A DNA stretch of 64,000 nt from Lepeophtheirus salmonis (lineage: Eukaryota > Arthropoda > Copepoda > Siphonostomatoida > Caligidae): positions 73,009,702 through 73,073,701 of the forward strand of contig NC_052135.2 in the NCBI RefSeq assembly GCF_016086655.4. The letters are read 5' to 3'. Positions within the stretch are counted from its first letter, which is position 1, and every line of letters begins with the position of its first letter. Below the pieces are notes generated by a model. The model was not told the origin of the DNA. It ran no database searches and was given only the letters and a program-made list of their open reading frames with translations. Positions 1 through 10,199 of this stretch are shown one piece after another. The translations under genes and the position numbers were made by a program.

Positions 1-870
1 GCCATTTTATCTTCTCCTTTGTCTCTCGGTCATCCTGGATCTCTCCACCTTATAAATAAGTTTGTGTCTCTCCCTCGTCAAGACGCAACACTAGTCTAGG
101 CCATATATCTTGGAAGAATATTGACACTAGCTCCCAAATCCAACAGGAAAGATATAGGTTTATCACTCATGTGGATACGTGCGAAAGGACTTGCAGTGTG
201 ACCCGTAGTGATCAACTCCACTACATTTATGACAGGTTTTCCCAACAGCAGGAGAGAGAGAGTTTCGAAGGACGTAGGATGTACCACAAAACTTGCACAT
301 ACCATTACTCAACAGAAATTTAGATGAATTTTCACCTTGCTTCTTCCTTAAAGTGCGGCTTGTACCCTTTGGACTTTTGTACTATGACATTTTTCTTGGG
401 TCCACTATTTGGAGTGAGTATCTGTTGATTCAAGAGCTCGTCCCAGCTTGATGACTTCATCTAATTTGCAAAGTTTCTTCTCAAACACAAGTTGGTTTAA
501 CTTTGCAGTAGCAGTGTTCCTCAGGATTTCCCCCACAATTACGTCATCTTAGACGAAAACATTGCAGAGAGCAGCTGAGTTTACAGGAGTGGGATTGCCC
601 TCGCAGACGCGACACTCAATTGTCAAATGGTTCATTCGGGGGCTGCTTCAACATGTTGATTCGGAATCTTTCAATTAGGATGGACTCGGATGGACAGAAG
701 ACATCATTCATAGAACCAAAGAGGGCTTTGTATAACTCATCGTATTCAATTGCCGACACCTTCAGGGTCATTCTCCGATTTCGGACTTCAGGTCCCGCAC
801 AGTGTAGGGGCAGAGGAGCTTTGCAGTCTGTGGGTAGTTCATGGAACAGAGAGGATTAATTTACGAATAA
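1..870 (-). mobile_element. Ty3/Gypsy LTR-retrotransposon relic: gag, zinc knuckle, start of protease
   Basis: Reverse strand, read from about 870 down to 1. The upstream part (about 870-325) translates in alternating frames into a gag-like stretch ending in a helical piece (KLDEVIKLGRALES). A nucleocapsid region follows at about 300-190: a CKFCG motif, then CHKCSGVDHYGSHC, a perfect C-X2-C-X4-H-X4-C zinc knuckle. In another frame at about 169-96 comes an aspartic-protease active-site block, FLLDLGASVNILP, where families normally have D-T/S-G-A. The order gag-knuckle-protease is that of Gypsy elements. Several stops and at least one frame change separate the pieces, so the copy is dead. The rest of pol would lie outside the left edge. 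No LTR is visible. The class is well supported; exact limits are not. Confidence 0.75.
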
Positions 871-1366
871 GTCATTATTAGCAGGGTTGCATCCACAGGA
901 CTCCATATATTCCTTTGTTCAGGGAGATGAGTTCTGCTTTCTTCTTGCTACGAAACTGCTCTTACTGCATCGCTCAATAACTTTATCAGTAGCTTGTGGT
1001 ATGTTATCAAAATTAGATCATTGTATAATTGAGTGAAGTATTTTCTCTGTTCTAAGCTTCATGCTTCTGCAAGCATTTCATGGTGATGCATTTACAATGT
1101 TTTTGGAATCGGAAGTATCTGGAACCTTCTTTAGACCAATCCGTTTTCATACGTGTTCATCTATGAGGGTCAAAGATTTTCATTCCTTTATGTATTGCTT
1201 CTATTTTTATTTATTTTTAGATTTGTTAAGTGTGCCTTTGAGTTCCTCATCCTATTTGAACTTCTTTTTGGGTATGTATAAAAGTTTATATTGGGTTTAT
1301 AAAAAAAATGAAGAGAGTGGCTGGTTTTACTGTGGCTAAGAACCGCTTATAATCCTTTTCAGATGT
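871..1366. other. No recognisable gene
   Basis: Between the Gypsy relic and the next reverse-strand ORF. A 92-codon forward ORF at 1061-1339 is rich in F, Y, L and S as expected of T-rich noncoding DNA. Nothing else stands out. Confidence 0.4.
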
Positions 1367-1780
1367 CTATATTTTGAGTCTGAGCCTTAGGTTTTGTATT
1401 TTGTGGATTGTTACCAAGTGTTGTCTTTCAATAGGAGGGGGTTTACTGTTTTGATACCATTGATTGATTAAGTGCTCGACACGAATTAATATTACTTCGC
1501 CAGTGTTTGCCTCACAAGAACTTTGATTACTCTTTTTGATTTTTCTGTCGAGTTGCCAACATTCTAAGCAAGTGTTTCGTGGCTTTTTGTTTCGCCTTCT
1601 TGGTCCTCGTGAGAACAGGTTGAATTTGTTGTCACATTTTGGGCATATTGACGACTCCGATTCTGGCTCTCGCTCATGACTATGATTCTTAAAGGAAGAA
1701 ATGACAGCTTCGTTTCCAAAACCCCTTAGGACTTCTTCAGCCCTTTTTCTGTTTTCTAAGAAGGCTATCAAGTCCGACAA
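1367..1780 (-). CDS. Uncharacterised 137-residue protein with zinc-ribbon-like cysteines (gag-like?)
   Basis: Open reverse-strand frame from ATG at 1780 to a stop at 1367, 137 residues. It starts with a charged helical segment (DLIAFLENRKRAEEVLRGF). A Ser/Glu-rich linker leads to two Cys pairs, ICPKCDNKF and NTCLECW, about 28 residues apart with an R/K-rich loop between them. This C-X2-C...C-X2-C layout suggests a zinc ribbon. The C-terminal third has no motif I know. Lying between a Gypsy relic and a broken hAT-type gene, it could be part of a retroelement gag or a small host protein. I do not recognise the family. The coherent composition supports real coding ancestry. Confidence 0.45.
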   Translation of the reverse strand: MSDLIAFLENRKRAEEVLRGFGNEAVISSFKNHSHEREPESESSICPKCDNKFNLFSRGPRRRNKKPRNTCLECWQLDRKIKKSNQSSCEANTGEVILIRVEHLINQWYQNSKPPPIERQHLVTIHKIQNLRLRLKI

Positions 1781-3037
1781 GGGCCATGAATGGATAACGT
1801 TATTACTGTTGATTTATTGATTGCAAGACTGTTTTCATCCATACCATTGAGACTGAATTGAAGTGCTTGACGTAGTAATCAATCGTTTTCGATCACCAGA
1901 ATTAAGACACAAGAAAATTACTTTACTTAATATTTTCGAATTAATTAGGATAGAGTGTTGCTATTCTGTTCAGATCATGAGCGAGAAAAGTGACATGAAA
2001 TGTTATTAAAAAATGTTGCTTAAGGCTTCTGACTACTTTTATACAATAAGCTGCACCATCGATAATGAAAACCTTTATTCTCTCATCACAGAAATCGGAA
2101 CCAAACATGTTGTTAAGACTTTTGACTTCAATACTTGTAATTATTATATTCTCAGCCTTCTTAACATCTTCCAAATATATTAAATAAGTGCAATACAGCA
2201 ATATGCATACAGAGGACCAATCAACACTACCGCTATTTATTGTAGTTTCGTCACAGACAAGAAGATTATCATTTCCTACAACCCAGCCAACACATAACGT
2301 AATATTAACGTTAGAATATGGTTAAATAAAGGTTGGTTAGAACTTTACAAGAAACTAACGTTAAACTTACGTTGACTCATGGTTATTAATATAACGAATA
2401 GATTTGTTATTTTAATAACCATTAGACAACTGAATAATAACTTAGACCGATCATACTTAAGTTATTATGATGTCGTTTCAAGTTTATGAAAATAACGAAA
2501 CAACCAAGTTATTATAACTTTGTATTAGGATTATTAAAGTATCGGATCCAAATGTATGATTATCTGTTTGGGTGAAAGATCGAGGAAAAATTATTCAAAT
2601 GACTTTTTTCTACACTAATTGAGGAAAAAAACTATCAGTTTTTAGTCATTCCGTTTATTGAAATCAATATTACTCCAAGAAAAGGGCAAAAATGTCCGAA
2701 ATAAAACTCTTTATGAAACACTCATAATGTAGGATTAATTCGTCTTTGATAATTATCACAGTTAATTCTTTAGCAGATTTAAATAATTGTAGCTAATATT
2801 TAATTCTAATAATTATCAAAATAAACTTCAATTATCGTAATTGGCACCCACCCCCACCCCGGGTTGTTAGTTTATGAATATATATATGTAACGGGCAATG
2901 TGGAAAATCAGGCAATGTTTGTGTGTGTGCAGGATAGCTTAAACGGGTTAAACCTCTTTCGAGGCAAACATGCCTATTTCCTTCGACCTTCAGTATTAGG
3001 CTCCTTGTTGTTTGAGTGGTTAGTGTCGCTCTTATTC

Positions 3038-3055
3038 AAAAAAAAAAAAAAAAAA
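3038..3055 (+). repeat. Poly(A) tract A18, possible SINE or retrocopy tail
   Basis: Eighteen A residues directly after a phrase resembling a pol III A box (GAGTGGTTAGTGTCGC at about 3015-3030). A tRNA-like head next to an A tail may be a truncated SINE, but no B box is present and the assignment is weak. Confidence 0.25.
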
Positions 3056-3118
3056 TCTACAACTATATTAATAAACTAAATTATTATTTTAAGTTAATTT
3101 TTTACGAATTTTCCAGCA

Positions 3119-3604
3119 ATGAGTCAGGAGTGGTTAGGCAGACAAGCCTACAGCAAGAAGTGGAAGGGGGTTCGTCAAGAGATGGAATCTGTGCGAAATG
3201 GATTGAGAGAAGAAATGCAACAAGAAAACAATGTACCCAACGTTGAACAGCTTGAACCGAAACAACAAGAATTTATCAGAATTCGGGACTCTAACAATGA
3301 GGATTCCTTATTGTTATTGTCAAATACTGAGCCTGAGAATAGGATGACAATTAGAATACCATTAAATAAAAGTGTTTGTTCTGAGATTATTGAAGATATA
3401 AATACTATTGAGTTCTCACATGATTCTTCTGTTGAGGATAGTGAAGTGCAAAACTTACTCAAAACCTTTTTACATCAATGGGCTATGAAGCACTTTATTA
3501 AACACTCGGCACTTGATTATCTTCTTGTTATTTCTTATTCATATTTTATATTAATATATATATATGTTATTCATAAATATGTTTTAAATGCTATTCATTT
3601 ATGA
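3119..3604 (+). CDS. 161-residue ORF carried by the inserted element
   Basis: The ATG at 3119 is preceded by TTTTCCAG, a plausible 3' splice site, so this may be a first coding exon. The protein starts with a basic, Gln/Glu-rich helical part (residues about 1-60), then an acidic middle. A block at about residues 115-140 (LLKTFLHQWAMKHFIKHSAL) resembles a motif I have seen near the N-terminus of transposon-encoded arthropod proteins of the form LxxWAxxxNIxHxALxxLL. The last about 25 residues are hydrophobic (ILIYIYVIHKYVL) and encoded by simple A/T sequence, so the frame probably runs past a true exon end there. The product is most likely the N-terminal part of an element-encoded protein; function unknown. 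Confidence 0.4.
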   Translation: MSQEWLGRQAYSKKWKGVRQEMESVRNGLREEMQQENNVPNVEQLEPKQQEFIRIRDSNNEDSLLLLSNTEPENRMTIRIPLNKSVCSEIIEDINTIEFSHDSSVEDSEVQNLLKTFLHQWAMKHFIKHSALDYLLVISYSYFILIYIYVIHKYVLNAIHL

Positions 3605-4321
3605 ATACATAAGTTATTATTATTTCAGTATTGTTATTATATGTATGTACTTGTATATGATGTTAATATTTTTAATTTAATAGAATAGAATATTGTTGTA
3701 CGTAATATTATGTGCATTAGAAAGCGTTTTCATTACCATAAGGTAATTAAGGAGTTGAACACAACCATTTAACAAATAAGTGATAACGTTAGATCAACGT
3801 TAATTGAAAGCTGTTTTTAACCAACAAACAACTATGAGATAACGTTCGAAAGTAGTTTTTAACCATTAGATAACGTTAATACAACACTTAGACAACTTTC
3901 CTGCACAACCATGGAGTAACCAAAATTAACGTGTACACGACGTTCAGACAACATAAGGTTTACGTTAATATAACGTTATATCAACGCTAAATTGTTGCGT
4001 AGGAAGTTCTTTCTTAATATTTGACAACAATACTTTACTTTGGGACTCTGTTGACTTTGTAATGGTGTAGTGTGAAGGAATGACTTTGCCAGTATAAAGT
4101 TTTATGGTTTTGACAAGATTTGGATGACTATAAATATGGAGAAGGATATTGCAGAAGACATGCATATTTTTCATATCAGACATAAAATTATAAGCATCAG
4201 GACTTGATTCAATTATATTCTTAGAATAAAGCTTCAAATTTTTCTCGTCAAAATGGTATTTCTTATACTGCTGAAATTCGATTGGGTCTTGGATCCCAAA
4301 ACCACAAAGCCCACATGACAA

Positions 4322-5248
4322 AAATCTACAAGTCTTACCATAAATATAGACTTTTTCTCTTCATTGTCGGCGAAAAAGGAATTAAAAATATATTTATATA
4401 ATGAAATTTAATGTTTTTTAATGTTAAAAAATAAAATATAATTGTTATATATATTTGTTCTTCTTACATGTATAATAGTTTATTAAAAAAATGTTAGAAT
4501 TCTTCTTAAGAAAAGTAAGTAATATTGGAATTGTAGGTACAATGTGTTTTAGAATAAATACACTTAAAAAATTACATATAATATACAAAATATATTTTAT
4601 ACAATGGAAATATCAATAAATTTTATCCTACATTGATGAAGACTCCAAGCTTTAAAATTAACATAAGTTTTATTTTTAAATTCGACATCATTTAACTTAA
4701 TTTTTAATCAAATTTCGGTAATATCCATCACAATTATAAAAAATTATCGAAAATAGTACCTCCTTTGTATAGAACCTGGGATTATAATTTAGCCGTTCCC
4801 CCGAACACAAAAGAGGGAGGACTAATCCAATAGAAGAATTCCTTGCAGAATCGTTGCAGGAATAGAAGAAATAATCTGATCACTTGAATCTCTGGAAAAC
4901 ACTATCCAATCATTTGCAATAGGAGAATTAATTAATGATATTGAGTAGAGTGCGAAGATCATTGACCGCTATAAGAAAAAGGGTTAAAAAATAGGATACC
5001 CTTGCTTGCATTTGTGTATACAAATACAAAGGGGGATTTAAAATATTCAAATATTACAAAATATTCATATTACAAGAGGATTAATTCATAAATCATATAC
5101 ATAAAAATGTTGGGGGGAAAATCAAATAAATTTTTCCCTCTGCAATTAAATAAATTATGAAGTTTAGCTTGATAGATGGCGCAGCATACTCTGTCATTAT
5201 TCGAGGGAAAGATTCGTCAAATCCGATACTGTTAGAAAAATATCAAAT
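4322..5248. other. A/T-rich intergenic stretch
   Basis: No open frame of note and no recognised repeat. The last about 90 bases before 5249 are less A/T-rich and may hold the 5' UTR of the next gene. Confidence 0.4.
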
Positions 5249-5917
5249 ATGAGTTTGAATAATTTTGAAGACTCGACTAATAATGATAGCAGTAGCTCAG
5301 GGCTTCTCTGCTTGCTTTGTGGATGTAGGATGGCGTCTAAAAGACTCCGTCGTCATATTCGTGAGCGTCACAATGTAACTGAACCAGGGATATTTGACCT
5401 CTTGTTGCATGGAGATGACTCAAAGTTACAAACATTACGGAAATACCGATGCAAGACCTGCGGGTTTTTTAATCAAAATGAAGCGTTTGTTCTGAGTCCT
5501 CATCGCAGCCATACGTCTAAAGAAGGAGGATACGGAAGTGAAGTCCTTTGCCTGGTTCCTGTCTTGAAGCGCATTTCTCAGCCCTCTCCACTCTATGAGT
5601 GTGGTGAACAAGTTATTGTGAAGCGCGAATTCTTTCTATGGTGGCCCGCAATTGTTTTGCAAAGACCAGGTCATCTAGATGATCTCAAGTCGCATTACGA
5701 TCCTATCAAACGTAGATATCACGTCGGTTACTTTTCTAACAAATCAATGCTCCGAGAGTGGGTTCCGGAAAGTGATATTCTACCTTTTTCTAGCATTGGT
5801 AGTAAATCCAAATTTAATTGTAGAGATTATACAGCTGCCTTGTCGTTGGCGGATCATTGTGAAACGTGGAGTAACGAGGAAAGAAGACTAAAATTTTGTT
5901 TTACGTCGAAATCATGA
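5249..5917 (+). CDS. C2H2 zinc finger plus PWWP-like domain protein (222 aa)
   Basis: Uninterrupted 222-codon frame with its own ATG, clearly more G/C-rich than its surroundings. Residues about 20-42 form a C2H2-like finger: CLLC, then HIRERH. Residues about 71-90 give a second Cys/His group, YRCKTCGFF followed by HRSH. Residues about 115-190 resemble a PWWP domain: an opening YECGEQVIVKREFFLWWPAIV, in which WWPAIV matches the P-W-W-P-A-x-V signature, then YHVGYF and a downstream Trp in REWVPESDILPF, matching the usual VxFFG...W core. PWWP domains bind methylated-lysine nucleosomes and DNA, so a nuclear, chromatin-associated role is inferred. AATAAA lies 121 bases after the stop. The coding region has no intron. 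The domain calls rest on motif spacing. I do not recognise an ortholog; the small size may mean a lineage-specific or reduced gene. Confidence 0.7.
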   Translation: MSLNNFEDSTNNDSSSSGLLCLLCGCRMASKRLRRHIRERHNVTEPGIFDLLLHGDDSKLQTLRKYRCKTCGFFNQNEAFVLSPHRSHTSKEGGYGSEVLCLVPVLKRISQPSPLYECGEQVIVKREFFLWWPAIVLQRPGHLDDLKSHYDPIKRRYHVGYFSNKSMLREWVPESDILPFSSIGSKSKFNCRDYTAALSLADHCETWSNEERRLKFCFTSKS

Positions 5918-6840
5918 AGTTTTAAATTTGTTGAGCTAATAATTATTATTAAATGTTTCTAAATCAGGTCAAGTATTATGTCCACATATATGTAGTTAAG
6001 TTTAATTTATCGTTACTTGTACATTTTTACAAATAGGAATAAATTATTATGAATATTATGCACTAATCTTGTACAAACACAGTTTTAAATATTATGTGTA
6101 TGTATTTAGAATATGTTTCCTAGTTTAGGTTTAGGGAATAAAATTGTTCTCATTATTAGAGCAAGTGGTGGAATTTGAGAGGAAACTGCTCTGTAGTTTA
6201 CATCACTTAGAATTAAATTATCCCTAGTTGCAAGGCGCTAAGAAGAGCTTGAAAGAGTCTAAGGAATGCAAACCTAGGGGGGGCTTAATTTGTCTTTTAT
6301 ACAGTCCAAGATTTATCCTCCAATGAAACTTGTTTGCTTGTATTGATGAACATTTAATCACTATGGAGGTACGGCAGTATTTTTATTATAAACTCACGAT
6401 TTCTTGATAAAAAACCATAGTTAGTAGCTTGCTTAACTTATAATTATGTATTGTTAAATGCATTTAATCCTTTGTACCAAAAGAAGAAAGATCATCTTTA
6501 AGAAAAGAGAAAAATTGTTTGTTTACATCAGAGATGTTGTGTTCAATGAGTAAGAATTAGGATGATGATGTTTGATTTTTTAAATTTGTGAATGAAGACA
6601 AAAAAATAACTTTTCTCTCCTCATAGCTATGGAGATTGGGGCTACAGTTACAAATGACTGTTGAACTTCTGCATAATTCCAAATAGTGTTGAAAACACTT
6701 TCAAAATATGAAGAAGACAATGCTGAACACAAATATAACTTATTTTTTCCTTCAAACATTTCATTAATCCCCATGTACATGTCCTTTGAAAATTTGATGT
6801 AATATTGTTTACATATCCTTGTACTGTTAGTGATATTTAT
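5918..6840. other. 3' flank of the PWWP gene; nothing else recognised
   Basis: Probable 3' UTR up to about 6060, then A/T-rich DNA. The reverse-strand frame at 6580-6780 has no recognisable feature. Confidence 0.35.
6038..6043 (+). terminator. Poly(A) signal AATAAA of the C2H2-PWWP gene
   Basis: Canonical hexamer 121 bases downstream of the stop at 5917, same strand. A second AATAAA near 6139 is an alternative. Confidence 0.45.
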
Positions 6841-6960
6841 AGGTAATTTTCTGATAAACCAATGCTCCGAGGCCGAGTTCCCGACAGGGATATTCTACCT
6901 TTTTCTAGAGTCCGTAGTAAGTTAGAATTTAATTATAGAGATTTTAAAACTGACTTCCCT
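6841..6960 (+). pseudogene. Partial duplicate of the PWWP-gene 3' coding part
   Basis: About 120 bases align without gaps to 5726-5845 of the C2H2-PWWP gene at roughly three quarters identity; CAATGCTCCGAG and GATATTCTACCTTTTTCTAG are exact blocks. The same reading frame stays open (MLRGRVPDRDILPFSRV against MLREWVPESDILPFSSI), then diverges and reaches a stop. Nothing upstream of 6841 resembles the finger or WWPA part. This is a local, truncated duplication, or the last exon of a rearranged second copy. Confidence 0.65.
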
Positions 6961-7477
6961 TGTCTAACCAATTTACATTTGTTATATTAATTTTCTAAGC
7001 AAATACATTTAACTGACATAAATTGAAGTGAACACCACACTTCTTTCTGCGACAGTTTATGGATTGGAGCTTCTTTAAATTTTTCAGGGTATATTTCTGA
7101 GAGGAAATGTTTGTACTTTCAGATTCAGTGTACCCATAGCTGAAGATTTCTTTCTTTTGTTTTTAGATTTCAAGTTGTATTAATAAGTTGGTAGTGTTTT
7201 TTCCTTCTTATACAGTTATAAATTATTGTAAGATATTGGTATTTGACAAGGTTAATAGAAATATATATTTAAGGTCATATCATCTACAGCTATTGCACCG
7301 ACAGATATATATACTTGTTATTCTCTCATTAGTCATAATTTAAAATATTTATTTTTTATAAAATAGCCCTTAATGTTTTTTTTTTTATCTTTATTAAAGA
7401 ATTTATTTTTTTTAAATAAATATAAAGTATACATATAATTAAATGTGGCCAATTATCAAGAAATGTGTTGCACAATT
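6961..7477. other. A/T-rich spacer
   Basis: T-runs and A/T blocks around 7370-7440; no gene or repeat recognised. Confidence 0.35.
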
Positions 7478-7987
7478 TCATGCATACTTGCACTTTAAAA
7501 GTGCTACCCCGAACATTGTTCCTCCTTCCTCTGTTAGTCTCTTTCGAGAAAGTTTTGCAAACATCTTAACGCGAACTTGGTAATATTTTCTAATAATTTT
7601 TGTCTTAATATTATGACAATCGGGTAGGGATATATTTTTTATTTCTTTTTCATATATATCTTGCAGGATTTTTGTTATATTTTTTAAATCATTAATTTTT
7701 TTAGTTTTAACAAAGTTGCAAAATTGCTTCGCAGCTGCAATGAATATACTTTCGTAGATCTCCTTGATACAGCGGCATAAAGATTGGTCGGTATAATCTT
7801 TTAGATAAAGGAGTTTTGAATACGGACCACTATCATTAGTGTTCAAAATAACAAAACTAAGACCATCCGAACAAATAGACTGATATGTCTTAATTTGGTT
7901 TAAAATATAGCCAATCTTCATCACGGCATTGTTAGCAACCTTCGCTACATCTACCTTTTGGGATTTATCACTTCTTTGAACTTTCAC
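7478..7987 (-). CDS. Unrecognised 169-residue ORF, probably an exon or fragment
   Basis: Open reverse-strand frame from 7987 to 7478, long for such A/T-rich DNA. The frame opens at a GTG just after an in-frame TAA; the first ATG is about 22 codons inside (AVMKIGYIL), so translation either starts there or this is a downstream exon. The protein is Lys-rich with helical segments and an internal SICSDGLSFVILNT stretch. It ends with KLSRKRLTEEGGTMFGVALL. I see no membrane segment, signal peptide or zinc motif. Amino-acid use is unlike simple A/T noise (Cys, Asp, Gly and Trp-free but balanced). Function unknown; it may come from a transposon. Confidence 0.4.
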   Translation of the reverse strand: MKVQRSDKSQKVDVAKVANNAVMKIGYILNQIKTYQSICSDGLSFVILNTNDSGPYSKLLYLKDYTDQSLCRCIKEIYESIFIAAAKQFCNFVKTKKINDLKNITKILQDIYEKEIKNISLPDCHNIKTKIIRKYYQVRVKMFAKLSRKRLTEEGGTMFGVALLKCKYA

Positions 7988-9230
7988 AATTTAACTGCTT
8001 TGATCCTTATCCTTTCATATACACTTATGTTCTAAAAAATCAAATTTTGTAAAGTAATAACACGTCTTTTCTTGTGCTAACAATCATGTGCTAAATGCCT
8101 GGATAATCACATCCATGGCATACAGTAGTAGACATCTTCGAGCAATCCTTCAAACCTATAACTCTATAACGGAGGTGGTGCCTCATTTCTTTCAATTTAA
8201 CGGACTCATCTCTGTAATGATCTTAGAATTTTCTTGCCTGGAGTTTCAATCTTGATTAAACGTAACCTATCTTCCTCGTGCTCGGCCTATCCAATTTCAT
8301 CGATTAAAAATAATATCCTTTTCTAAATAGATGAAATTAAGACAGACGTGTGGCTAAAATATCCTAATGAAATTCGGAAGAACGATGGGTAGACACTGAG
8401 TTATATATCCGAATGATTCGGGGAAAAATCCCGTAATCATCCATATTATAACCTGACGCTTATTATAATTTCTCGGTAATTATTGGCTGAGATGAAATCG
8501 TTCGAGTATCTAATTCAATATTATAGGCATTTCTTAGCTTATAAATTTTCAGGAATTGCCGAAAAAGGAGGTTGTCTTCTCTTGATCTGAAAAAAGATGA
8601 GTGAGTTTTCAAAAAATGCAATCTGCATAGCTAAGTAACTTACCTGGTCTAATTCATTATTATCCGTTTCTACCGTTGCGTTATACTCGATACCTCACCC
8701 ATTGGTATGGGGCTGTTCTAGCCCAGTTAGAGAATATTGTAGACCGCCAAGTTGCGTTTGCTTCAAGAAATTACATGCGCATGCTCTTTCCCGTGTATCC
8801 GTAAGAAATCCTCTGTGTCTAGATCATACTACGAAGATGTTGCAATGTAGAGCTACCTTAAGCTTGTGCTCTATGAATATGTTTTTCTTCTCTGATCTAT
8901 AGAACGATTATGATCATTGAAGCGGAGTTATTAGTGAAGGCTATTGGATCTGGTATTAGTAAATGGCACGTATCCAGAGAAAGGACAGTTCATCCCTCAA
9001 GAACATATTGGTATTTTGGGGTATTTTAAGTTGATTTGCATTAATCTTTACGTTGTAAAGATGAAGGCTATCGTAAGATAAAGTGTTGTTGGTTGTCACA
9101 ATCCAAAAAACTTGCATTGTCGTGCAGAAGATGCCAGGAGAATAGAGTTAACACTGCAAGGGAATTGGGAAAGAGTTAATAGCGATGATAGAATGAGTCA
9201 TTATTAAAGATTATTTAGTACTCATGGATA
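7988..9230. other. No recognisable gene
   Basis: Moderate base composition but no long frame. A 66-codon forward frame at 8702-8902 has no supporting motif. Confidence 0.35.
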
Positions 9231-9233
9231 ATG

Positions 9234-9365
9234 GATCCAAGTTCATCTCCAACAAATCCACGGCCCTCAAGCCGCTTTATTCCCGCTATGGGTTATTAAT
9301 TGTGTTCATTTGTACAATGGTCCACAGTTGGTGAGTGAAGCCTTCAAGTCGCAGATGTTGTAACG
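9234..9365 (+). pseudogene. Possible Gypsy integrase trace
   Basis: An open stretch reads ...ALFPLWVINCVHLYNGPQ then LVSEAFKSQML before a stop. This resembles the DNGPQFxSxxFK block of the integrase core, where the catalytic Asp is here replaced by Tyr. No other integrase motif is visible nearby. Short and unproven. Confidence 0.25.
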
Positions 9366-9840
9366 GCGAGTCCTTTTCATTTTCTTCTCCATCTTTTCCT
9401 CAATTAAATGGTTCTTTCAACACACCCATTTAAAGTGATTATGCTGAAAGATGAGCTCGCAATCTTAAGGTATTCGTGTTATTACGACGTCGCTAGAAGA
9501 AATAGGAGAATTCATCTTCACCTATTGGGCGAGCTTATACTGGAATGGAGTAAGGCGCCCGTTTAACTGTTGACGACCCACCCACTCCCTCCTGCTCAGC
9601 TCACAAATAATAGTTTGTGCAATGTGGGGCTGCTTGTTCGCATATGTGCTGTGACGTCTGTTAAAGTATTAAATAAAATAATAAAAATTTAAATCCTTCG
9701 ATCAACGTTTGAATTTTCATTGACAATCTTTGAATGAGATTGAAAGTTCCGAGATTTATTCTTCGTATTATCTGTACTAAGATCGTTTATCATCATTTCA
9801 TCCAGATATTGTGTTGCCCTCTGCTAGGCCTATTCTGCTT

Positions 9841-10140
9841 ATGAATCTGGAATACGAATCTCTAGATCACTTCCTTCTTTCCCCAGGAGAAATACACTCA
9901 AAAGTGCCTTGCTATGGCAAAGCTAAAGCATTCAAGAGTTTGCTCACTCCACTTTCAGAACGTGGATTTCCTTTATGTAGTCATCCATGGACGAAGGGAG
10001 TTTTAAAACTACAAAAGCAGGAGAAAAAACTTGACTTGTCATCCCTTATTTTCAAATCTACTAAAATATCTCTCGACTCAAACACGGAAACCTCAAAGAT
10101 TCACTTCCAAAGCAACGACATCTACAAGGAGATCACGTGA
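9841..10140 (+). CDS. Unrecognised 99-codon ORF, possibly an exon
   Basis: Open from ATG at 9841 to TGA at 10138-10140; the frame extends upstream to a TTG at 9811. The composition is more G/C-rich and Pro/Gly/Leu-balanced than neighbours (LSPGEIHSKVPCYGKAKAF; LSERGFPLCSHPWTKGVL), then Ser/Lys/Thr-rich. No domain recognised. The 14 bases CCATGGACGAAGGG inside it recur at about 11128 and 12167 in the adjoining satellite, so the satellite may have picked up or donated part of this segment. Confidence 0.35.
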   Translation: MNLEYESLDHFLLSPGEIHSKVPCYGKAKAFKSLLTPLSERGFPLCSHPWTKGVLKLQKQEKKLDLSSLIFKSTKISLDSNTETSKIHFQSNDIYKEIT

Positions 10141-10199
10141 AAATGAAACTATCATTGATTAAACTATTAATTATTATCCTTTGATTCAAAGGATTTCTG

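Larger units (their letters stand above)
2275..4003. mobile_element. 1.7 kb inserted element with AACGTTA-rich inverted ends
   Basis: The element interrupts the hAT/CGGBP1-like reading frame. Its ends are imperfect inverted repeats: CCTAC at 2275-2279 mirrors GTAGG at 3999-4003, and inside each end the core ATAACGTxATATTAACGTTA recurs. The outer about 250 bp on both sides (2290-2560 and 3770-3990) are packed with short AACGTTA/TAACGTT words. Internal cargo: a CA/G-rich patch near 2845, an A18 run at 3038-3055, and a 161-codon forward ORF at 3119-3604. Target-site duplication is unclear. I cannot assign a superfamily; the ORF does not look like a known transposase core. Confidence 0.55.
1941..4321 (-). 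pseudogene. hAT/CGGBP1-like protein gene, split by an insertion
   Basis: Two reverse-strand pieces belong to one protein. The upstream piece (4321-3965) reads through a segment ending TITKSTESQSKVLLSNIKKEL. The downstream piece (about 2265-1941) resumes with a CDETT motif and continues through YLIYLEDVKKAENI, FDERIKVF-like IIDGAAYCIK, and HVTFLAHDLNRIATL. In hAT-derived and CGGBP1-like arthropod proteins the order is (short helical region)-S-x-DETTD-(YL...)-D-(T/I)DGA-Y-(HxTCLAH)-LxRV, which these pieces follow. About 1.7 kb of unrelated DNA lies between them. The second piece also shows FLAHDL where CLAH is usual, and its frame ends at 1941, so the C-terminal half of a normal protein is missing or decayed. 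The family call rests on remembered conserved motifs; a search would settle it. Confidence 0.6.

Noticed and set aside
1061..1339. 92-codon forward ORF
   Set aside because: F/Y/L/S-rich translation of T-rich DNA, no motif, no exon signals.
8702..8902. 66-codon forward ORF
   Set aside because: Short, no recognised motif or gene context.
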